From Phycisphaerales bacterium (GTDB taxonomy: Bacteria; Planctomycetota; Phycisphaerae; Phycisphaerales; SM1A02), in the NCBI GenBank assembly GCA_022446885.1, contig JAKVBU010000006.1, forward strand, positions 1 through 64,000: a DNA stretch of 64,000 nt, in the 5' to 3' direction. Shown here in pieces: positions 54,344 to 64,000 of the stretch (positions within the stretch are counted from its first letter, which is position 1; every line of letters begins with the position of its first letter). The position numbers were made by a program, and so were the translations under genes. The notes beneath the pieces are model-generated. The model saw nothing but the letters and a program-made list of their open reading frames with translations. It was not told the DNA's origin and searched no databases.

Positions 54344-55096
54344 TCATCCCAGCGATTCCAGAATCTCTTCTGAAATATTCGCGTTGGTGTACACCTTCTG
54401 CACGTCATCCTGCTCTTCGATGGCATCCACGAGCTTCAGAACCTTGCCCGCGAGATCGCTATCGCAGGCGACCGTGGTGTCAGGAATCATGGTGATTTCG
54501 GCGGAGGCCGTCTCGATTCCGGCAGCGTCAATGGCGTCCTTGACGGGAATGAACGACCCCGGCTCGGTCATGACCTCGAATCCGCCGTCCTGCTCAACGA
54601 TGTCATCTGCTCCCGCGTCAAGGGCGATCTCCATCAACTGATCCTCAGTGGCCTTTCCAGACTCGATCAGGATCACACCCCGTGAGTTGAATCCAAATGA
54701 CACGGCGCCGTTCTTTGCCATGTTTCCACCGTGCTTGTCGAAAGCATGCCGAATGATCGGCGCCGTTCGTTGCACGTTCTCGGTGAGGCAGTCAACGATG
54801 ATCGCTACACCGCCGGCGGCGTAGCCTTCGTATCGCACCTCTTGAAACGTCACCCCGTCAGCCCCGGCGCCAGCCGCCTTGTCGATCGCCTTGCGAATCG
54901 TGTCCTTGGGCATGTTGACGCTTTTGGCGTCTTCAATGGCATATCGGAGCTTCAGATTGGTATCAGGGTCTGGGTCGCCGCTGGCACGAACGGCAGCCAT
55001 GAGGGCACGAGAGCACTTGCTCCAGGCCTTGCCCTTGACGGCATCCTGACGCGCCTTTCGATGCTTGATGTTCGCCCACTTGCTGTGGCCAGCCAT
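54344..55096 (-). CDS. yebC: YebC/TACO1 family protein
   Basis: The 250-residue protein begins MAGHSKWANIKHRKARQDA and has MPKDTIRKAIDKAAGA, RYEGYAAGGVAIIVDCLTENVQRTA, FDKHGGNMAKNGAVSFGF and AGADDIVEQDGGFEV. Members are ribosome-associated (relief of stalling at proline stretches) or DNA-binding regulators. GAGGAG lies upstream of ATG 55096. Confidence 0.94.
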   Translation of the reverse strand: MAGHSKWANIKHRKARQDAVKGKAWSKCSRALMAAVRASGDPDPDTNLKLRYAIEDAKSVNMPKDTIRKAIDKAAGAGADGVTFQEVRYEGYAAGGVAIIVDCLTENVQRTAPIIRHAFDKHGGNMAKNGAVSFGFNSRGVILIESGKATEDQLMEIALDAGADDIVEQDGGFEVMTEPGSFIPVKDAIDAAGIETASAEITMIPDTTVACDSDLAGKVLKLVDAIEEQDDVQKVYTNANISEEILESLG

Positions 55097-55100
55097 CTCG

Positions 55101-56615
55101 TCACTCCTCGGGATTCGAAACACCGGGGGCAAACTCACCCGACAGGCGAGTTCGCAGGTCCCGTTCCAACTGTGCGAAACGAAGATCATACAGGTCCTCG
55201 GCACGCATCACCTCAAGGCCCCAGTCACGTCGTTGCATCGGAGCCTGCCGCGCCAGACGCCAGCGACCGATGTCACCGGTCAACTGTTCCAGCGCACGAG
55301 TCCACAAGATCCGGGCCTCGGCTTGGTTTCCTGCTGCAGCATGAGCATCACCTAGATGCGTCAGGATCTCGGGGTCCTCGACTTGGTCACCCGCGCCATC
55401 ACGCACCGGATCCGCCTGAGCGGCAATCTCGCGAGCCTGCATGAGAAGAGGTATCGCCTCAGCGGGCTTGCCTTGGCGCAATCGCAAGACGCCGATGCTG
55501 TCAAGTACAGCCGGATCATCTGGAGCCAACTCAACTGCCGCCTCCAGATGCTCCACCACGGTGTCAGTGGGGCCGCTCCGCTCAAGCAGCAACCACCCGA
55601 TGGCATTGTGAATGCGACCGTCTGCCGGAGCCAATGTCAGGGCCCGCTGCAGCAGGTCATGTGCGAGTTGGTCATTGCGCAACTGCAACGCAATGACGCC
55701 GGTGCGCCACAACGCTTCGGAAACTGGCGTCTCTGAGCGAATGAACGGAGACAGGCGAATGTGGCCATCGCGCTGCCCGGCCTCAAGAAGTGCCAGAACC
55801 TCGTCAGCATCAACACCCATCTTCGCCTGCATGACCAGCGCCGCAGCAAAGAACCTCGCAGCGGATGCACGAGCCCGCGCTCGTTCGACACCGCGGCGGT
55901 CTGGCTCACGTTCATCGGCATGTTGAGCCCGGGCTATCGCAGCCTCCACGCACGGGCGAAGCACGCCGACCTGGGCAGCTCGTTGCATCAAGAAGAGCCA
56001 ACGAGCGTCATTGCGATCGGTGGCCTCATCAATAATCGCCGCTGCGGGAAGCGCTGCAGAAAACTCGGCCCGCAGCTCGGATGCACCTTCGAGGTGGCCC
56101 AGTTCTTCGAGCGCCCCAATCAGGAGCAGATCGCGGGTCCATGCCAATGTCGAATCTTCAAGGCAGGCCTCGTAGTCTCGCCCCCGGCAGTTGAGCAGCA
56201 AGGCTGCCCCAGGCTCAAACTCGCCACCGAGCACGAGCCGTTCGCCTATGACGCCCTGAGCACGTGCATCATCCGGAACAAGATCCAGTCGCCTCTTCCA
56301 TGCGCTGGCAGCTGCATCACGCTGCCCCATCGCCTCACTGGAGAGCGCGATCCCACGCCACGCTGCGGCATTGGCCTGATCCAGCAAGACTGCATCTCGC
56401 CAAGCAGCCATGGCGCCACGATGATCCCCCCGGCTGCGAGCAGCTTGAGCGCTGATGTGGGCAGCCATGGAACCATCTACATCACGATCGGCCTGAGTGG
56501 CTACTGGCGGCGCAACCGGCCGTCGAAGCGATTGCATCAGCGCATCCAAGGCTGGGCCGGCACTGCAAGGGTGTGCCGCCACAGCAATGCCGCAGACCAG
56601 CGCAGCCGCTCGCAT
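55101..56615 (-). CDS. Exported TPR-repeat protein
   Basis: The 504-residue protein has a signal peptide (about residues 1-19) and two groups of TPR helices, around 55-120 (SRGDHRGAMAAWRDAVLLDQANAAAWRGIAL) and 300-470 (DLLQRALTLAPADGRIHNAIGWLLLE; VEHLEAAVELAPDDPAVLDSIGVLRLRQG). It likely scaffolds proteins in the periplasm. It overlaps the upstream gene by 1 nt. Confidence 0.82.
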   Translation of the reverse strand: MRAAALVCGIAVAAHPCSAGPALDALMQSLRRPVAPPVATQADRDVDGSMAAHISAQAARSRGDHRGAMAAWRDAVLLDQANAAAWRGIALSSEAMGQRDAAASAWKRRLDLVPDDARAQGVIGERLVLGGEFEPGAALLLNCRGRDYEACLEDSTLAWTRDLLLIGALEELGHLEGASELRAEFSAALPAAAIIDEATDRNDARWLFLMQRAAQVGVLRPCVEAAIARAQHADEREPDRRGVERARARASAARFFAAALVMQAKMGVDADEVLALLEAGQRDGHIRLSPFIRSETPVSEALWRTGVIALQLRNDQLAHDLLQRALTLAPADGRIHNAIGWLLLERSGPTDTVVEHLEAAVELAPDDPAVLDSIGVLRLRQGKPAEAIPLLMQAREIAAQADPVRDGAGDQVEDPEILTHLGDAHAAAGNQAEARILWTRALEQLTGDIGRWRLARQAPMQRRDWGLEVMRAEDLYDLRFAQLERDLRTRLSGEFAPGVSNPEE

Positions 56616-57796
56616 CAGCGCCGCGATGACTTCTTTCGAGTAGCAGTCCGCTTGGCGACCTTCTTCTTGGCAGTCTTCTTCTTGGTCGCCGTTCGCTTGG
56701 CAGCCTTCTTCTTGGCAGCCTTCTTCTTGGTTGCAGTCCGCTTGGCAACCTTCTTGGCAGTCTTCTTGGTTGGCTTCTTCTTGGTCGCCGTCCGCTTGGC
56801 AACCTTCTTGGCAGTCTTCTTGGTCGCCTTCTTCTTGGTCGCCTTCTTCTTGGTCGCTGTTCGCTTGGCGACCTTCTTGGCAGTCTTCTTGGTTGCCTTC
56901 TTCTTGGTCAAAGTCTTCTTGGCTGCCTTCTTTGTCGCTGCCTTCTTCTTGGTCGCGGCCTTGGAGGTCTTCTTCGCCGCCTTCTCCGCGGCCTTTGCCG
57001 TCAGTTTGGCCTCGGCCTCAGCCTTCTTGGCCGCCCTTTGGCGGGCCTTTTCCTCGGCAGCTGCCTTGGCGACTGCCATTGCTTTCGCCCTTTCGACCTG
57101 CCGAGCGGCTCGTTCCTTCTGAGACTGAGCCCGGCGCTTCTTTGCGGCTCGCCGGTTGGCCTGGGCTGTCTTCTTGCGCTCAGCCTGCATCTTGTCGTGC
57201 TGGGCATCTACCCATGCCTGAAGTCGGCTGTGCACATCGTGAACATCTTCGGGCTTCACCTGTTTGGTGATGAATGCACTGATGTCGTCCTCACTGGCGT
57301 CCTCGTGAACGGCGCCTTTCCCCAACAGCAACTCACGCACCTGGCTGTCGACGGGAACATGCGGCACATCGAAACACACGGTGAGCACGCGGGAAACTGC
57401 GTATGCCGGAAGCCCCTCCAGCGAGGCGATGATCGACTTGGCCTCGCGCTTGCGGCCGGCCATTTCCGGCTCGAGGGTGACTTCGTGGTGCCGCAGATAC
57501 ACCGCTCGGAGCGCCATCTTGAGACGGGTGGCCCGCTCCAGCGCCTCGGGCGACTTGTCGCCCGCGATCGACACGATCTCCTCGGGCATGCACACCCGAA
57601 GGTCATTCCAGTCAACCGTCTCCTCTCGTAGCCGTTCGTACATGGCGCGAGCCTTCTCGGTGGTCGACTCCCATGCCAAGACGGCAATGGTGAGCACCTC
57701 GATGGGATCGGTGTCCGCCTCGTGGGTTTCGGCCTTCTTCTTGAGGCCCTTAAGCACGGAGGTCAGTTTCTTGGCATGGGCGGCGGCGTTCTTCAC
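56615..57796 (-). CDS. Endonuclease III-like HhH protein with histone-H1-like tail, catalytic Lys missing
   Basis: Residues 28-200 follow the endonuclease III (HhH-GPD) fold: [19 protein letters not shown], the hairpin [17 protein letters not shown], and [12 protein letters not shown] with the catalytic Asp (D150). In Nth the hairpin reads LPGVGRKTA; here the Lys position is Ser135, so glycosylase/lyase activity is doubtful. There is no C-terminal 4Fe-4S cluster. Residues 205-393 are Lys/Ala/Thr-rich H1-like repeats ([19 protein letters not shown] type). It overlaps rbfA by 4 nt (ATGA). Confidence 0.75.
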   Translation of the reverse strand: MKNAAAHAKKLTSVLKGLKKKAETHEADTDPIEVLTIAVLAWESTTEKARAMYERLREETVDWNDLRVCMPEEIVSIAGDKSPEALERATRLKMALRAVYLRHHEVTLEPEMAGRKREAKSIIASLEGLPAYAVSRVLTVCFDVPHVPVDSQVRELLLGKGAVHEDASEDDISAFITKQVKPEDVHDVHSRLQAWVDAQHDKMQAERKKTAQANRRAAKKRRAQSQKERAARQVERAKAMAVAKAAAEEKARQRAAKKAEAEAKLTAKAAEKAAKKTSKAATKKKAATKKAAKKTLTKKKATKKTAKKVAKRTATKKKATKKKATKKTAKKVAKRTATKKKPTKKTAKKVAKRTATKKKAAKKKAAKRTATKKKTAKKKVAKRTATRKKSSRR

Positions 57797-58170
57797 GGCG
57801 TCGTCTCCTCGTTCGTACCGGCATCGCGATCACGAGCGCGGCCTTCATCTATGGCCCTGAGTACCTGGGCTTCCTTCTTGATCGAATCGTCCAACAGAAA
57901 GTGCAGGCGTGGCAGCCGGCGCATGCGGACGGTCTCTCCGAGTTCCTTGCGTATCTTGGCGGCGGCCGCCTGCAGACCATGGAGCGTGAGCTGGGCATGC
58001 GCCTCTGGCAGCACCGAGATCCAGACGCGAGCGTCCGCTCGATCTGGGCTCAGCGAGGTGCGCGTGACCGAAATCAGCCCACGAACCCGTGGGTCGGCCA
58101 ACCCCTTGGCCAGTCGTTTCTGCAGCGCCCGCTGCAGAACCTCGTCATTTCTTTCCTGACTGCGGCTCAC
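57793..58170 (-). CDS. rbfA: Ribosome-binding factor A
   Basis: RbfA helps mature the 16S rRNA 5' end. The 125-residue protein has RNDEVLQRALQKRLAKGLADPRVRGLISVTRTSLSPDRADARVWISVL in blocks and IRKELGETVRMRRLPRLHFLLDDS. GTG 58170 follows GGAGA by 6 nt. It lies 19 nt after infB, the standard order. Confidence 0.94.
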   Translation of the reverse strand: MSRSQERNDEVLQRALQKRLAKGLADPRVRGLISVTRTSLSPDRADARVWISVLPEAHAQLTLHGLQAAAAKIRKELGETVRMRRLPRLHFLLDDSIKKEAQVLRAIDEGRARDRDAGTNEETTP

Positions 58171-58189
58171 GCCGATTCTCCGGGCCTGA

Positions 58190-60937
58190 TCAGGAACCAG
58201 GCCGGACCTCCTGCGTGCGGTAGCACTCGAGCACGTCACCCACGTGGATGTCGTCATACCCGTCGATGAGCATGCCGCACTCCAGACCAGAACGGACTTC
58301 CTTGGCGTCGTCCTTGAACCGCTTGAGCTGCGCCAGACGACGGTCGTTCTCGACCACGATGTCCTCGCGTGTGACACGAATGAGGGCATTGCGCTCGATT
58401 GTTCCGTCGGTGACATAGCAGCCGGCGACCATGCCGACCTTGCTGACCCTGAACACCTCGCGAACCTCGGCGTGGCCGAGCACCTCGATGCGGTGCTCCG
58501 GATCCAGCAATCCCTGAATTGCCTTTTCGATGTCCTCGGTGATGTCGTAGATCACGTCGTAGTCACGAATGTCCACACCGGCTCGTTCGGCTGCCTTCCG
58601 CACCGATCCCGATGCAGTGGCGTTGAAGCCGATGATGACGGCGCCAGAGGCCTCGGCCAAGGTGACATCGGAAGCGCTGATGCCACCAACGGCAGAGTGC
58701 TTCACCACAACATTCACCTCGTCGGTACTCATGCGATCGAGAGAAGCCCTGATGGTCTCGACTGATCCCTGCACGTCGCACTTGAGAATGACCGGCAGTT
58801 CCTTTTTGCCGGCTTCGGCCATGTGCTCGAGGATGTTGTCGAGCGTGACCTTGTCTCGAGTGAGCGACTTCTCACGCTCGGCCTGGACACGTTCCTTGGC
58901 CGCGGCTTCAGCCTCACGCTGATTCTTGACGGTGAAGAACCGGTCACCTGCATCGGGAACCTCGTTGATGCCCGAGATCGCCACCGGCTGTGACGGACCT
59001 GCCGAGGCATCACGATTCCCACGATCATCGACGATGTCGCGGACACGTCCGTAGCCACGACCGACAACAATGTAGGCGCCCTTCTTGAGCTGCCCTTGCT
59101 GCACCAGCACGCTGGCGACGGCCCCGCGGCCCTCTTCCAGTCGGGCCTCGAGCACAGTGCCCTCAGCGGGCCCGCCGAAGTCGGCAGTCAGTTCAAGCAA
59201 CTGCGACTGCAGATCGATGATCTCCAGGAGATCCTGGATGCCCTCGCCCTTGATCGCGCTGGTACGCACGACTTCGATGTCGCCGCCCCACTCCACCGGA
59301 TTCAACTCCTGCTCAGCAAGCTGGCCGAGAATGCGTTGGATGTTGGCATCGGTCGCCTCGGGCTTGTCGATCTTGTTCAGTGCCACAACGATCGGTACGC
59401 CGGCCGCCTTCGCGTGAGCAATGGACTCAACCGTTTGCGGCATGACACCGTCGTCGGCAGCCACAACGAGCACCACGATGTCGGTCACCTGTGCACCACG
59501 AGCCCGCATCTCTGTGAATGCCTCGTGGCCGGGGGTATCGATGAAGGAGATCACGCGATCCTCGTCGCCCACTGTCAAGGGCACGCGGAAGGCGCTGGTG
59601 GCTTGCGTGATGCCTCCGGCCTCGCCATCTGCGACATTCGCGCTTCGGATCTGATCCAACAGCGACGTCTTGCCGTGATCGACATGGCCCAGAATGGTCA
59701 CGACAGGTGAGCGAGGCTGCTCATCGTGCATGTCGCGGTCTGCGAATGCCTTCTCCAACTTCTCTTCGGCAGTCTCATGGGCGACAACCTCCAGCTCGAT
59801 GCTGAAGTTGAGCATGCACTCGACGGCGACTTCATTGGGCACGTCGCTGTTGATGGTGTACATGTGCCCGTTGGACATCATCCAGCCGAGAATGTCACGG
59901 GTCTTCACGCCGCTTTCGGCGCTGAGCGCTTTGATGGAGATTGGCTCGGCGAGCTGAATGGCGCCGCCCTTGTCGAGCGCCGTTTGAGCACGCTGCCCCC
60001 CGCCTGACGTGGCCCGCTTCGTGCTGTCGCGGCGTACAGCGCGGAAGAACCCTCCACTGCGATTGAGCCGCATCTCACGCTCACGCAGATCCTGCTCACG
60101 CCAATTGCTCTGTCGCTGCTGGTCTTGCTGCTGTCGCCCTTCACGTGCACCCCCACGTTCGGCAGCGCCCCCGCGGCGACGGTTGTTTCGGCCACCTCGA
60201 CTCGATCGTCCAGCGTCACGGCCAGCGGGATCCATTGGCCCGGGCATGCCCGGACCGGGGCCTGGACCTTGTCCAGGACGAGGGCCCGGCCCACCTGATG
60301 GGCGACCTGGGCCAGTGCGTGGCCCGCGGGCTCGCGGTGGTGGAACGGCCTCGGGTTGCTCTACACGAATGATCCGCGGCCCAGACAGTTTGGTTTTCTT
60401 GGGCTCATCGAGCTTGCGGCCGATGGGCTTTATGTCTGCCGGGCGACTTGGCTCATTGGGCATGGACACGGCCTGGGACGGCGGAGCCTCATTTGAGGCG
60501 TCTGAATCCGGCCCCTCAGAAGTAATGAACTCTGTGGTGTCTGCTGCGGGTGCTACCGGTGGCTCAGCCTTGGCCTGGGCTTTGAGCGCATCGCCTGGTT
60601 CCACGGGTTGAACAGCGGGTGGCGCTTCTGGGGCTGCAGGCGTTGCGGCCTTCACGGCGGTTGCCTTGACTGCAGTTGCCTTGGCGGCCTTCTTGCGAGG
60701 CTTGGCCTTGACCTTCTTCAGATCAACCTTGGCAGCGGTCTCAACTGAGGTGGAACCGGCCTGGGCATCGCTGAACCAGTCACGAATCGTCGCAGCAAGG
60801 CCGGCGGACAACGCGGACATGTGGTTCGTAATGTCCGGGATGCCCTCCTCCTTGCATTTGGCCACGACGGCCTTGGAGGTCACGCCGAGGTCTTTGGCAA
60901 CCTGGTGAACTCGAATGGATGCGGTCTTCTTCGCCAC
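58190..60937 (-). CDS. infB: Translation initiation factor IF-2
   Basis: The 915-residue GTPase places fMet-tRNA in the P site. An IF2_N domain ([25 protein letters not shown]) is followed by a long low-complexity part (Lys/Ala-rich, then Pro/Gly/Arg-rich to about 310). The G domain has [12 protein letters not shown] (about 417), [17 protein letters not shown] and NKIDKPEA; the C-terminal domains end at [17 protein letters not shown] 60937 follows GGAG by 6 nt. It lies 51 nt after nusA. Confidence 0.95.
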   Translation of the reverse strand: MAKKTASIRVHQVAKDLGVTSKAVVAKCKEEGIPDITNHMSALSAGLAATIRDWFSDAQAGSTSVETAAKVDLKKVKAKPRKKAAKATAVKATAVKAATPAAPEAPPAVQPVEPGDALKAQAKAEPPVAPAADTTEFITSEGPDSDASNEAPPSQAVSMPNEPSRPADIKPIGRKLDEPKKTKLSGPRIIRVEQPEAVPPPRARGPRTGPGRPSGGPGPRPGQGPGPGPGMPGPMDPAGRDAGRSSRGGRNNRRRGGAAERGGAREGRQQQDQQRQSNWREQDLREREMRLNRSGGFFRAVRRDSTKRATSGGGQRAQTALDKGGAIQLAEPISIKALSAESGVKTRDILGWMMSNGHMYTINSDVPNEVAVECMLNFSIELEVVAHETAEEKLEKAFADRDMHDEQPRSPVVTILGHVDHGKTSLLDQIRSANVADGEAGGITQATSAFRVPLTVGDEDRVISFIDTPGHEAFTEMRARGAQVTDIVVLVVAADDGVMPQTVESIAHAKAAGVPIVVALNKIDKPEATDANIQRILGQLAEQELNPVEWGGDIEVVRTSAIKGEGIQDLLEIIDLQSQLLELTADFGGPAEGTVLEARLEEGRGAVASVLVQQGQLKKGAYIVVGRGYGRVRDIVDDRGNRDASAGPSQPVAISGINEVPDAGDRFFTVKNQREAEAAAKERVQAEREKSLTRDKVTLDNILEHMAEAGKKELPVILKCDVQGSVETIRASLDRMSTDEVNVVVKHSAVGGISASDVTLAEASGAVIIGFNATASGSVRKAAERAGVDIRDYDVIYDITEDIEKAIQGLLDPEHRIEVLGHAEVREVFRVSKVGMVAGCYVTDGTIERNALIRVTREDIVVENDRRLAQLKRFKDDAKEVRSGLECGMLIDGYDDIHVGDVLECYRTQEVRPGS

Positions 60938-60988
60938 GAGTGACTCCAGACGACCGGCCAACATCGTGGCCGATCGACGAAACAGACA

Positions 60989-62395
60989 TCACGACACGCC
61001 GGTCGATGCGTCCTCTGATGCTTCAGCGGGCGAGTCCATCTCGCCGCCAGATTCCGAACTCTCCGCCGCTGGGACGGCTTCCGAGGGTGCCCCGCCACCA
61101 AGAATCGAGTCCACAGCCGCTTCCGCCGACGGTTCGGTCGGCGCATCCGACCCCAACAGGGCATCAGCAGCCTCGGTCTCTTCGGCCTTGAGCCGTTCGG
61201 CTTCCTCACGCTCTTTCTGCTGCTGCTCGGCCAACTCCTTGGCCCGTTGAGCACAAGCAGTCACGACCAAGGCCGCGACATCTTCGGTCATACCCACCTC
61301 CGCCACCAGCACATCTGCGCCGACTTCCTCGACATCGAACACGCTGATCATGCCCAGCGCACCCATGCGATCGAGCATGGCATCCTCGATGCCGTTGAGC
61401 GGTTTGATTGTGTCCTCCAGTGCCTCCAGGCCCTTGGCGAACTCCTCCGGGGTGAGAATGTCAATATCCCAACCGGTCAGTCGGGCGGCTAGACGCACGT
61501 TCTGCCCGCGGCGTCCGATGGCCAGTGACAACTGGTCGTCGCGAACGATGATCGTGGCCCGGCCCAACTCGAAGCACAGACTGACGTCCTCGACCTCGGC
61601 TGGCTTGAGCGCATTGGCGATGAGCACCTGACTAGACTCATTCCACCGGACAATGTCGATCTTTTCACCACCGAGTTCATCGACGATGTTTCGAATTCGG
61701 CTGCCTCGAACACCGACGCAGGCGCCCACGGCGTCCACCTTGGAGTCGATCGAAGCCACTGCCACCTTCGTGCGGAATCCAGCCTCACGAGCCATGGCCT
61801 TGAGCTCGATGACGTGCTCGGATACCTCAGGCACTTCCGCCTCGAACAGGCGGCGAATGAAGTCTTCGTGGCGGCGGGAGAGGATGATCTTCACCCGGCT
61901 GCCCTCTTCGCGGACCTCCTTGATGAGGCATCGCACGCGGTCGCCCTGGTGGAACTGTTCTCCCGGAATCTGCTCGCTGCGAGGCATGAAGCCTTCCACG
62001 CGATCGATCTGCACGATGAGCGCTCCACCCTCATAGCGATGGGCCGAACCCGTGAGCACGTCACCAACCCGCTTGCCGTACTCATCGAGCAGGCTGACCT
62101 TCTCATTCTCGCGGAAGCGCTGGATCATCACCTGCTTGGCGGTCTGGGCGGGGATGCGGCCCAGATCCTCCATCGGGATGAGCTCCTGCGAACCGTCTTC
62201 TTCATTCACCCGCCAGAGCTGTATCGAGCCACGGGCTGGATCGATCGTGCAACCAAACGCCTCGGTGTCGAGCGAATTGAAGTGCTTTCGCGCAGCACTG
62301 ACCAGCGCCTGCTCAAGGTCTTGAAGCAATAGGTCGCGATCGACTCCGCGGTCGCGGGCGATGGCGTCGATGAATCGGATGAGGTCGGCACTCAT
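60989..62395 (-). CDS. nusA: Transcription elongation factor NusA
   Basis: The 468-residue protein has the NusA N-domain, an S1 domain (VGDVLTGSAHRYEGGALIVQIDRVEGFMPRSEQIPGE), two KH domains (VDAVGACVGVRGSRIRNIVDELGGEKIDIV and ELGRATIIVRDDQLSLAIGRRGQNVRLAARLTGWDIDI) and an acidic Ser/Glu/Ala-rich tail from about 400. It heads nusA-infB-rbfA. rimP, usually before nusA, is not present. Start ATG 62395. Confidence 0.96.
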   Translation of the reverse strand: MSADLIRFIDAIARDRGVDRDLLLQDLEQALVSAARKHFNSLDTEAFGCTIDPARGSIQLWRVNEEDGSQELIPMEDLGRIPAQTAKQVMIQRFRENEKVSLLDEYGKRVGDVLTGSAHRYEGGALIVQIDRVEGFMPRSEQIPGEQFHQGDRVRCLIKEVREEGSRVKIILSRRHEDFIRRLFEAEVPEVSEHVIELKAMAREAGFRTKVAVASIDSKVDAVGACVGVRGSRIRNIVDELGGEKIDIVRWNESSQVLIANALKPAEVEDVSLCFELGRATIIVRDDQLSLAIGRRGQNVRLAARLTGWDIDILTPEEFAKGLEALEDTIKPLNGIEDAMLDRMGALGMISVFDVEEVGADVLVAEVGMTEDVAALVVTACAQRAKELAEQQQKEREEAERLKAEETEAADALLGSDAPTEPSAEAAVDSILGGGAPSEAVPAAESSESGGEMDSPAEASEDASTGVS

Positions 62396-62900
62396 GGGGT
62401 CTGTCCTGAATCGCTTGGCCTGATTGAATCAACTGGCCTGAAATTGTCGCCGCCGTGTTCAGCGGCCTGGTTGTCTCCCCCGGACGGGGTCGGTGTTGTC
62501 GCCCGCCGAAAACGAGACGGCGGGCCGTGGCCCGTCAAAGGGCGCACACGACCCGCGCCGTGATGACTGGAGTCGCCCCTGATCATTCTGGGGGCGGTGG
62601 TCCAGACCCGATCGATCTGTGCGATCGACTTCAGGCCATGGGCCGGCTCCGGTCACGATCCGACACGGATCGCTCTGTCTCCCGAGCACACGCGGCTCGG
62701 GCAACGGGATGGAGTGCATCACTCCGCATGGGGGTCAAATTGTCGGTCAATCGACATGCAATCTTCTTCCATACTGGCGGCGGTCCTGGGCCAACCCGAA
62801 CGGGGAACAATATCCGCCACGGAAGGGGGCCGCAACCGACAATCCCATAGGCCTCGTACACTGGGCTGTTGGCCCCGCTCTGAGGGCCGGAGAACCCGGT
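62396..62900. other. 505-bp divergent region between nusA and the dsbD-like gene
   Basis: No frame on either strand looks coding. A 7-bp hairpin CCCGCCG-9 nt-CGGCGGG lies at 62502-62524, where it would form in the nusA leader RNA or as DNA. Nothing else is recognised. Confidence 0.55.
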
Positions 62901-64000
62901 TTGAGCACACTTGCTGCCCTGCTTCTGAGCACGCTGGCGACGACGCCGTTTGGCAACCCATTTGCCCAGCGATCACCCCACACCCAAGACGTGCCGGTGT
63001 TTCGCGACTCTCGCGATCGGGTGGATGTGTCCGTTGAGCAACAACGCAAGCGTGTTGCGCCCGGGCAAGACACCGCCATCGCCGTCATCTTCGATCACGA
63101 CCACGGCTGGCATGTTCATACGAACGACCCACAGGTGCCCGAGGAACTGGGCAGCGCCGACAACTACATCGCCACCCAGATCATCGTGGACCGTGTTGAA
63201 GATGCCCCACTACAAGTCTTCACCAACTTCATCCAGTGGCCAGAGGTGCACGAGGTCGAGGTCGCCTTCGCCGGCACACCTGTGCTCTACGGGGTCTGGG
63301 AAGGTAAGGCTGTCGCGTACGTGCCGATTCGCATCGATCCCGATGCGCCGCTGGGCAAAGCCAGCGTCAGGGTGCACACCGTCTTTCAGGCTTGCGACGA
63401 TCGACAGTGTGAAGCGCCAACACCTTCGCCACCTGGGCCTCGCAGTGAGCCGTCGGAGAAGTGGCTCGAGACAGGCATCGATGTGACGTTTGACATCGTC
63501 TCGCTGGAGACACTGGCTGCGACCCCGGGGGCTGAAGATGAACCGCGGGTGTTCAAGGACTTCGACGAGACTGTCTTCGGTCGCATGGTGCCGCCGTCAA
63601 GCCCTTGGCTGATCATGTTGCTTACGGCGTTGGTGGGAGGATTCCTGCTCAACCTGACGCCCTGCGTGCTGCCGGTGATCCCGTTGAAGATCATGGCGAT
63701 TGCAAACTCATCACACTCGGCGGCACGCACGCTCACGCTTGGTGTGTCCATGACGCTCGGGGTGATCGCGTTTTGGATCGGCATCGGGTTGGCGATCGCG
63801 CTCGTCACCGGATTTGGCGCGAGCAATCAGCTCTTCCAATACCCGTGGTTCACGATCGGCGTGGGGGTGATCATCGCCGCCATGGCGGTGGGCATGTGCG
63901 GGCTGTTCACAGTTCGGCTCCCGTCGGCGGTGTACATGGTGACACCCAAGCACGACACGCTGACGGGCTCATTCCTGTTCGGCATCATGACGGCGGTATT
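62901..64000 (+). CDS. dsbD: Thiol:disulfide interchange protein DsbD-like (partial, runs off the window)
   Basis: The open frame from TTG 62901 (GGAGA 8 nt upstream) has no stop before the window edge; 366 codons are visible. A signal peptide precedes a DsbD-alpha-type periplasmic domain (HDHGWHVHTNDPQVPEELG with FIQWPE, VFQACDDRQCEAP). From about residue 235 the CcdA/DsbD membrane domain starts: GGFLLNLTPCVLPVIPLKIM with the first redox Cys and AVGMCGLF with the likely second. It moves electrons from cytoplasmic thioredoxin to periplasmic disulfides. Confidence 0.88.
   Translation, partial: MSTLAALLLSTLATTPFGNPFAQRSPHTQDVPVFRDSRDRVDVSVEQQRKRVAPGQDTAIAVIFDHDHGWHVHTNDPQVPEELGSADNYIATQIIVDRVEDAPLQVFTNFIQWPEVHEVEVAFAGTPVLYGVWEGKAVAYVPIRIDPDAPLGKASVRVHTVFQACDDRQCEAPTPSPPGPRSEPSEKWLETGIDVTFDIVSLETLAATPGAEDEPRVFKDFDETVFGRMVPPSSPWLIMLLTALVGGFLLNLTPCVLPVIPLKIMAIANSSHSAARTLTLGVSMTLGVIAFWIGIGLAIALVTGFGASNQLFQYPWFTIGVGVIIAAMAVGMCGLFTVRLPSAVYMVTPKHDTLTGSFLFGIMTAV

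Noticed and set aside
55761-57122. 453-codon plus-strand frame with many Phe/Leu/Val repeats
   Set aside because: Its repeats are the reverse complement of the Lys-rich tail codons of the minus-strand H1-like gene and look like membrane segments only for that reason.
56730-57270. Frame with WQPSWQSSW-like repeats
   Set aside because: This is another shadow of the AAGAAG-rich tail-coding repeats, not a gene.
62597-63486. Plus-strand frames at the window end in other frames
   Set aside because: The DsbD-like frame from 62901 covers the region with clear motifs; the others are shadows that stop before the window edge.

Overview
The window is GC-rich bacterial chromosome with dense genes, many 1-4 nt stop/start overlaps and mostly single-copy housekeeping genes. 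It most resembles a marine or wastewater planctomycete of the class Phycisphaerae. The evidence is two secreted proteins ending in a PAPxALALL...RRRR form of the PEP-CTERM sorting signal, a Cys-rich gene remnant with a DCNGNCAP motif, a dockerin-like remnant with the NGDGxVxVDE...WGPCP ending, a futalosine-route menaquinone gene (mqnC), hopanoid genes (hpnH and a possible hpnB), and lysine-rich histone-H1-like tails. The assignment is inference; no rRNA gene is present to settle it.

Layout. 1-5 kb: 3' end of pheT, a cyclodeaminase (fchA), ilvE, mqnC, a membrane-anchored unknown and a LON-domain protein. 5-12 kb: a lipoprotein amidase, gyrB, cbpA-queC-lipoprotein, tatC with an enlarged loop, and tadA. 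12-20.6 kb: truD, a bifunctional-nuclease-domain gene, metK, rsmB, a PTS-IIA-like gene preceded by a C-rich tract, a NapH/CcoG-like ferredoxin fused to TPRs, a primary-type sigma factor and ndk. 20.7-23.8 kb: both subunits of a type IIB topoisomerase (Topo VI), unusual for a bacterium and present beside gyrase. 24-31.9 kb: a PEP-CTERM protein, an ANTAR response regulator facing a histidine kinase, pnp-rpsO, an aminotransferase, and prfB with a programmed +1 frameshift. 31.9-35.3 kb: an accessory stretch with two gene remnants around a multicopper oxidase, then a threonine-dehydratase-like gene. 35-44 kb: a second PEP-CTERM protein, rpmI-rplT-methyltransferase, an ECF sigma/membrane-partner pair, hpnH with an M50 protease, a His-rich DUF1579 protein, and rpsP-trmD-rplS. 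44-52 kb: a SWIM-like protein with a SNF2 helicase, tRNA-Lys, a Xer recombinase, an SRPBCC protein, repeats, tRNA-Val and two more gene fragments. 52-62.4 kb: glycosyltransferase, SDR, acylphosphatase, yebC, TPR protein, an endonuclease-III-like protein with an H1-like tail, rbfA, infB and nusA, all on the minus strand. The window ends inside a dsbD-like gene.

Three themes stand out. First, about ten genes have a TANNNT box only 6-9 nt before the start codon and no ribosome-binding site, the signature of leaderless transcripts; secreted and operon-leading ribosomal genes instead carry clear AGGAGG-type sites. Second, lysine/alanine-rich tails are attached to three DNA-acting proteins (Top6A, Top6B and the endonuclease-III-like protein). 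Third, intergenic space next to tRNA-Val and around the multicopper oxidase holds decayed fragments of surface and polysaccharide genes, so the accessory load here is eroding rather than freshly acquired. No IS element, prophage or CRISPR array was seen.
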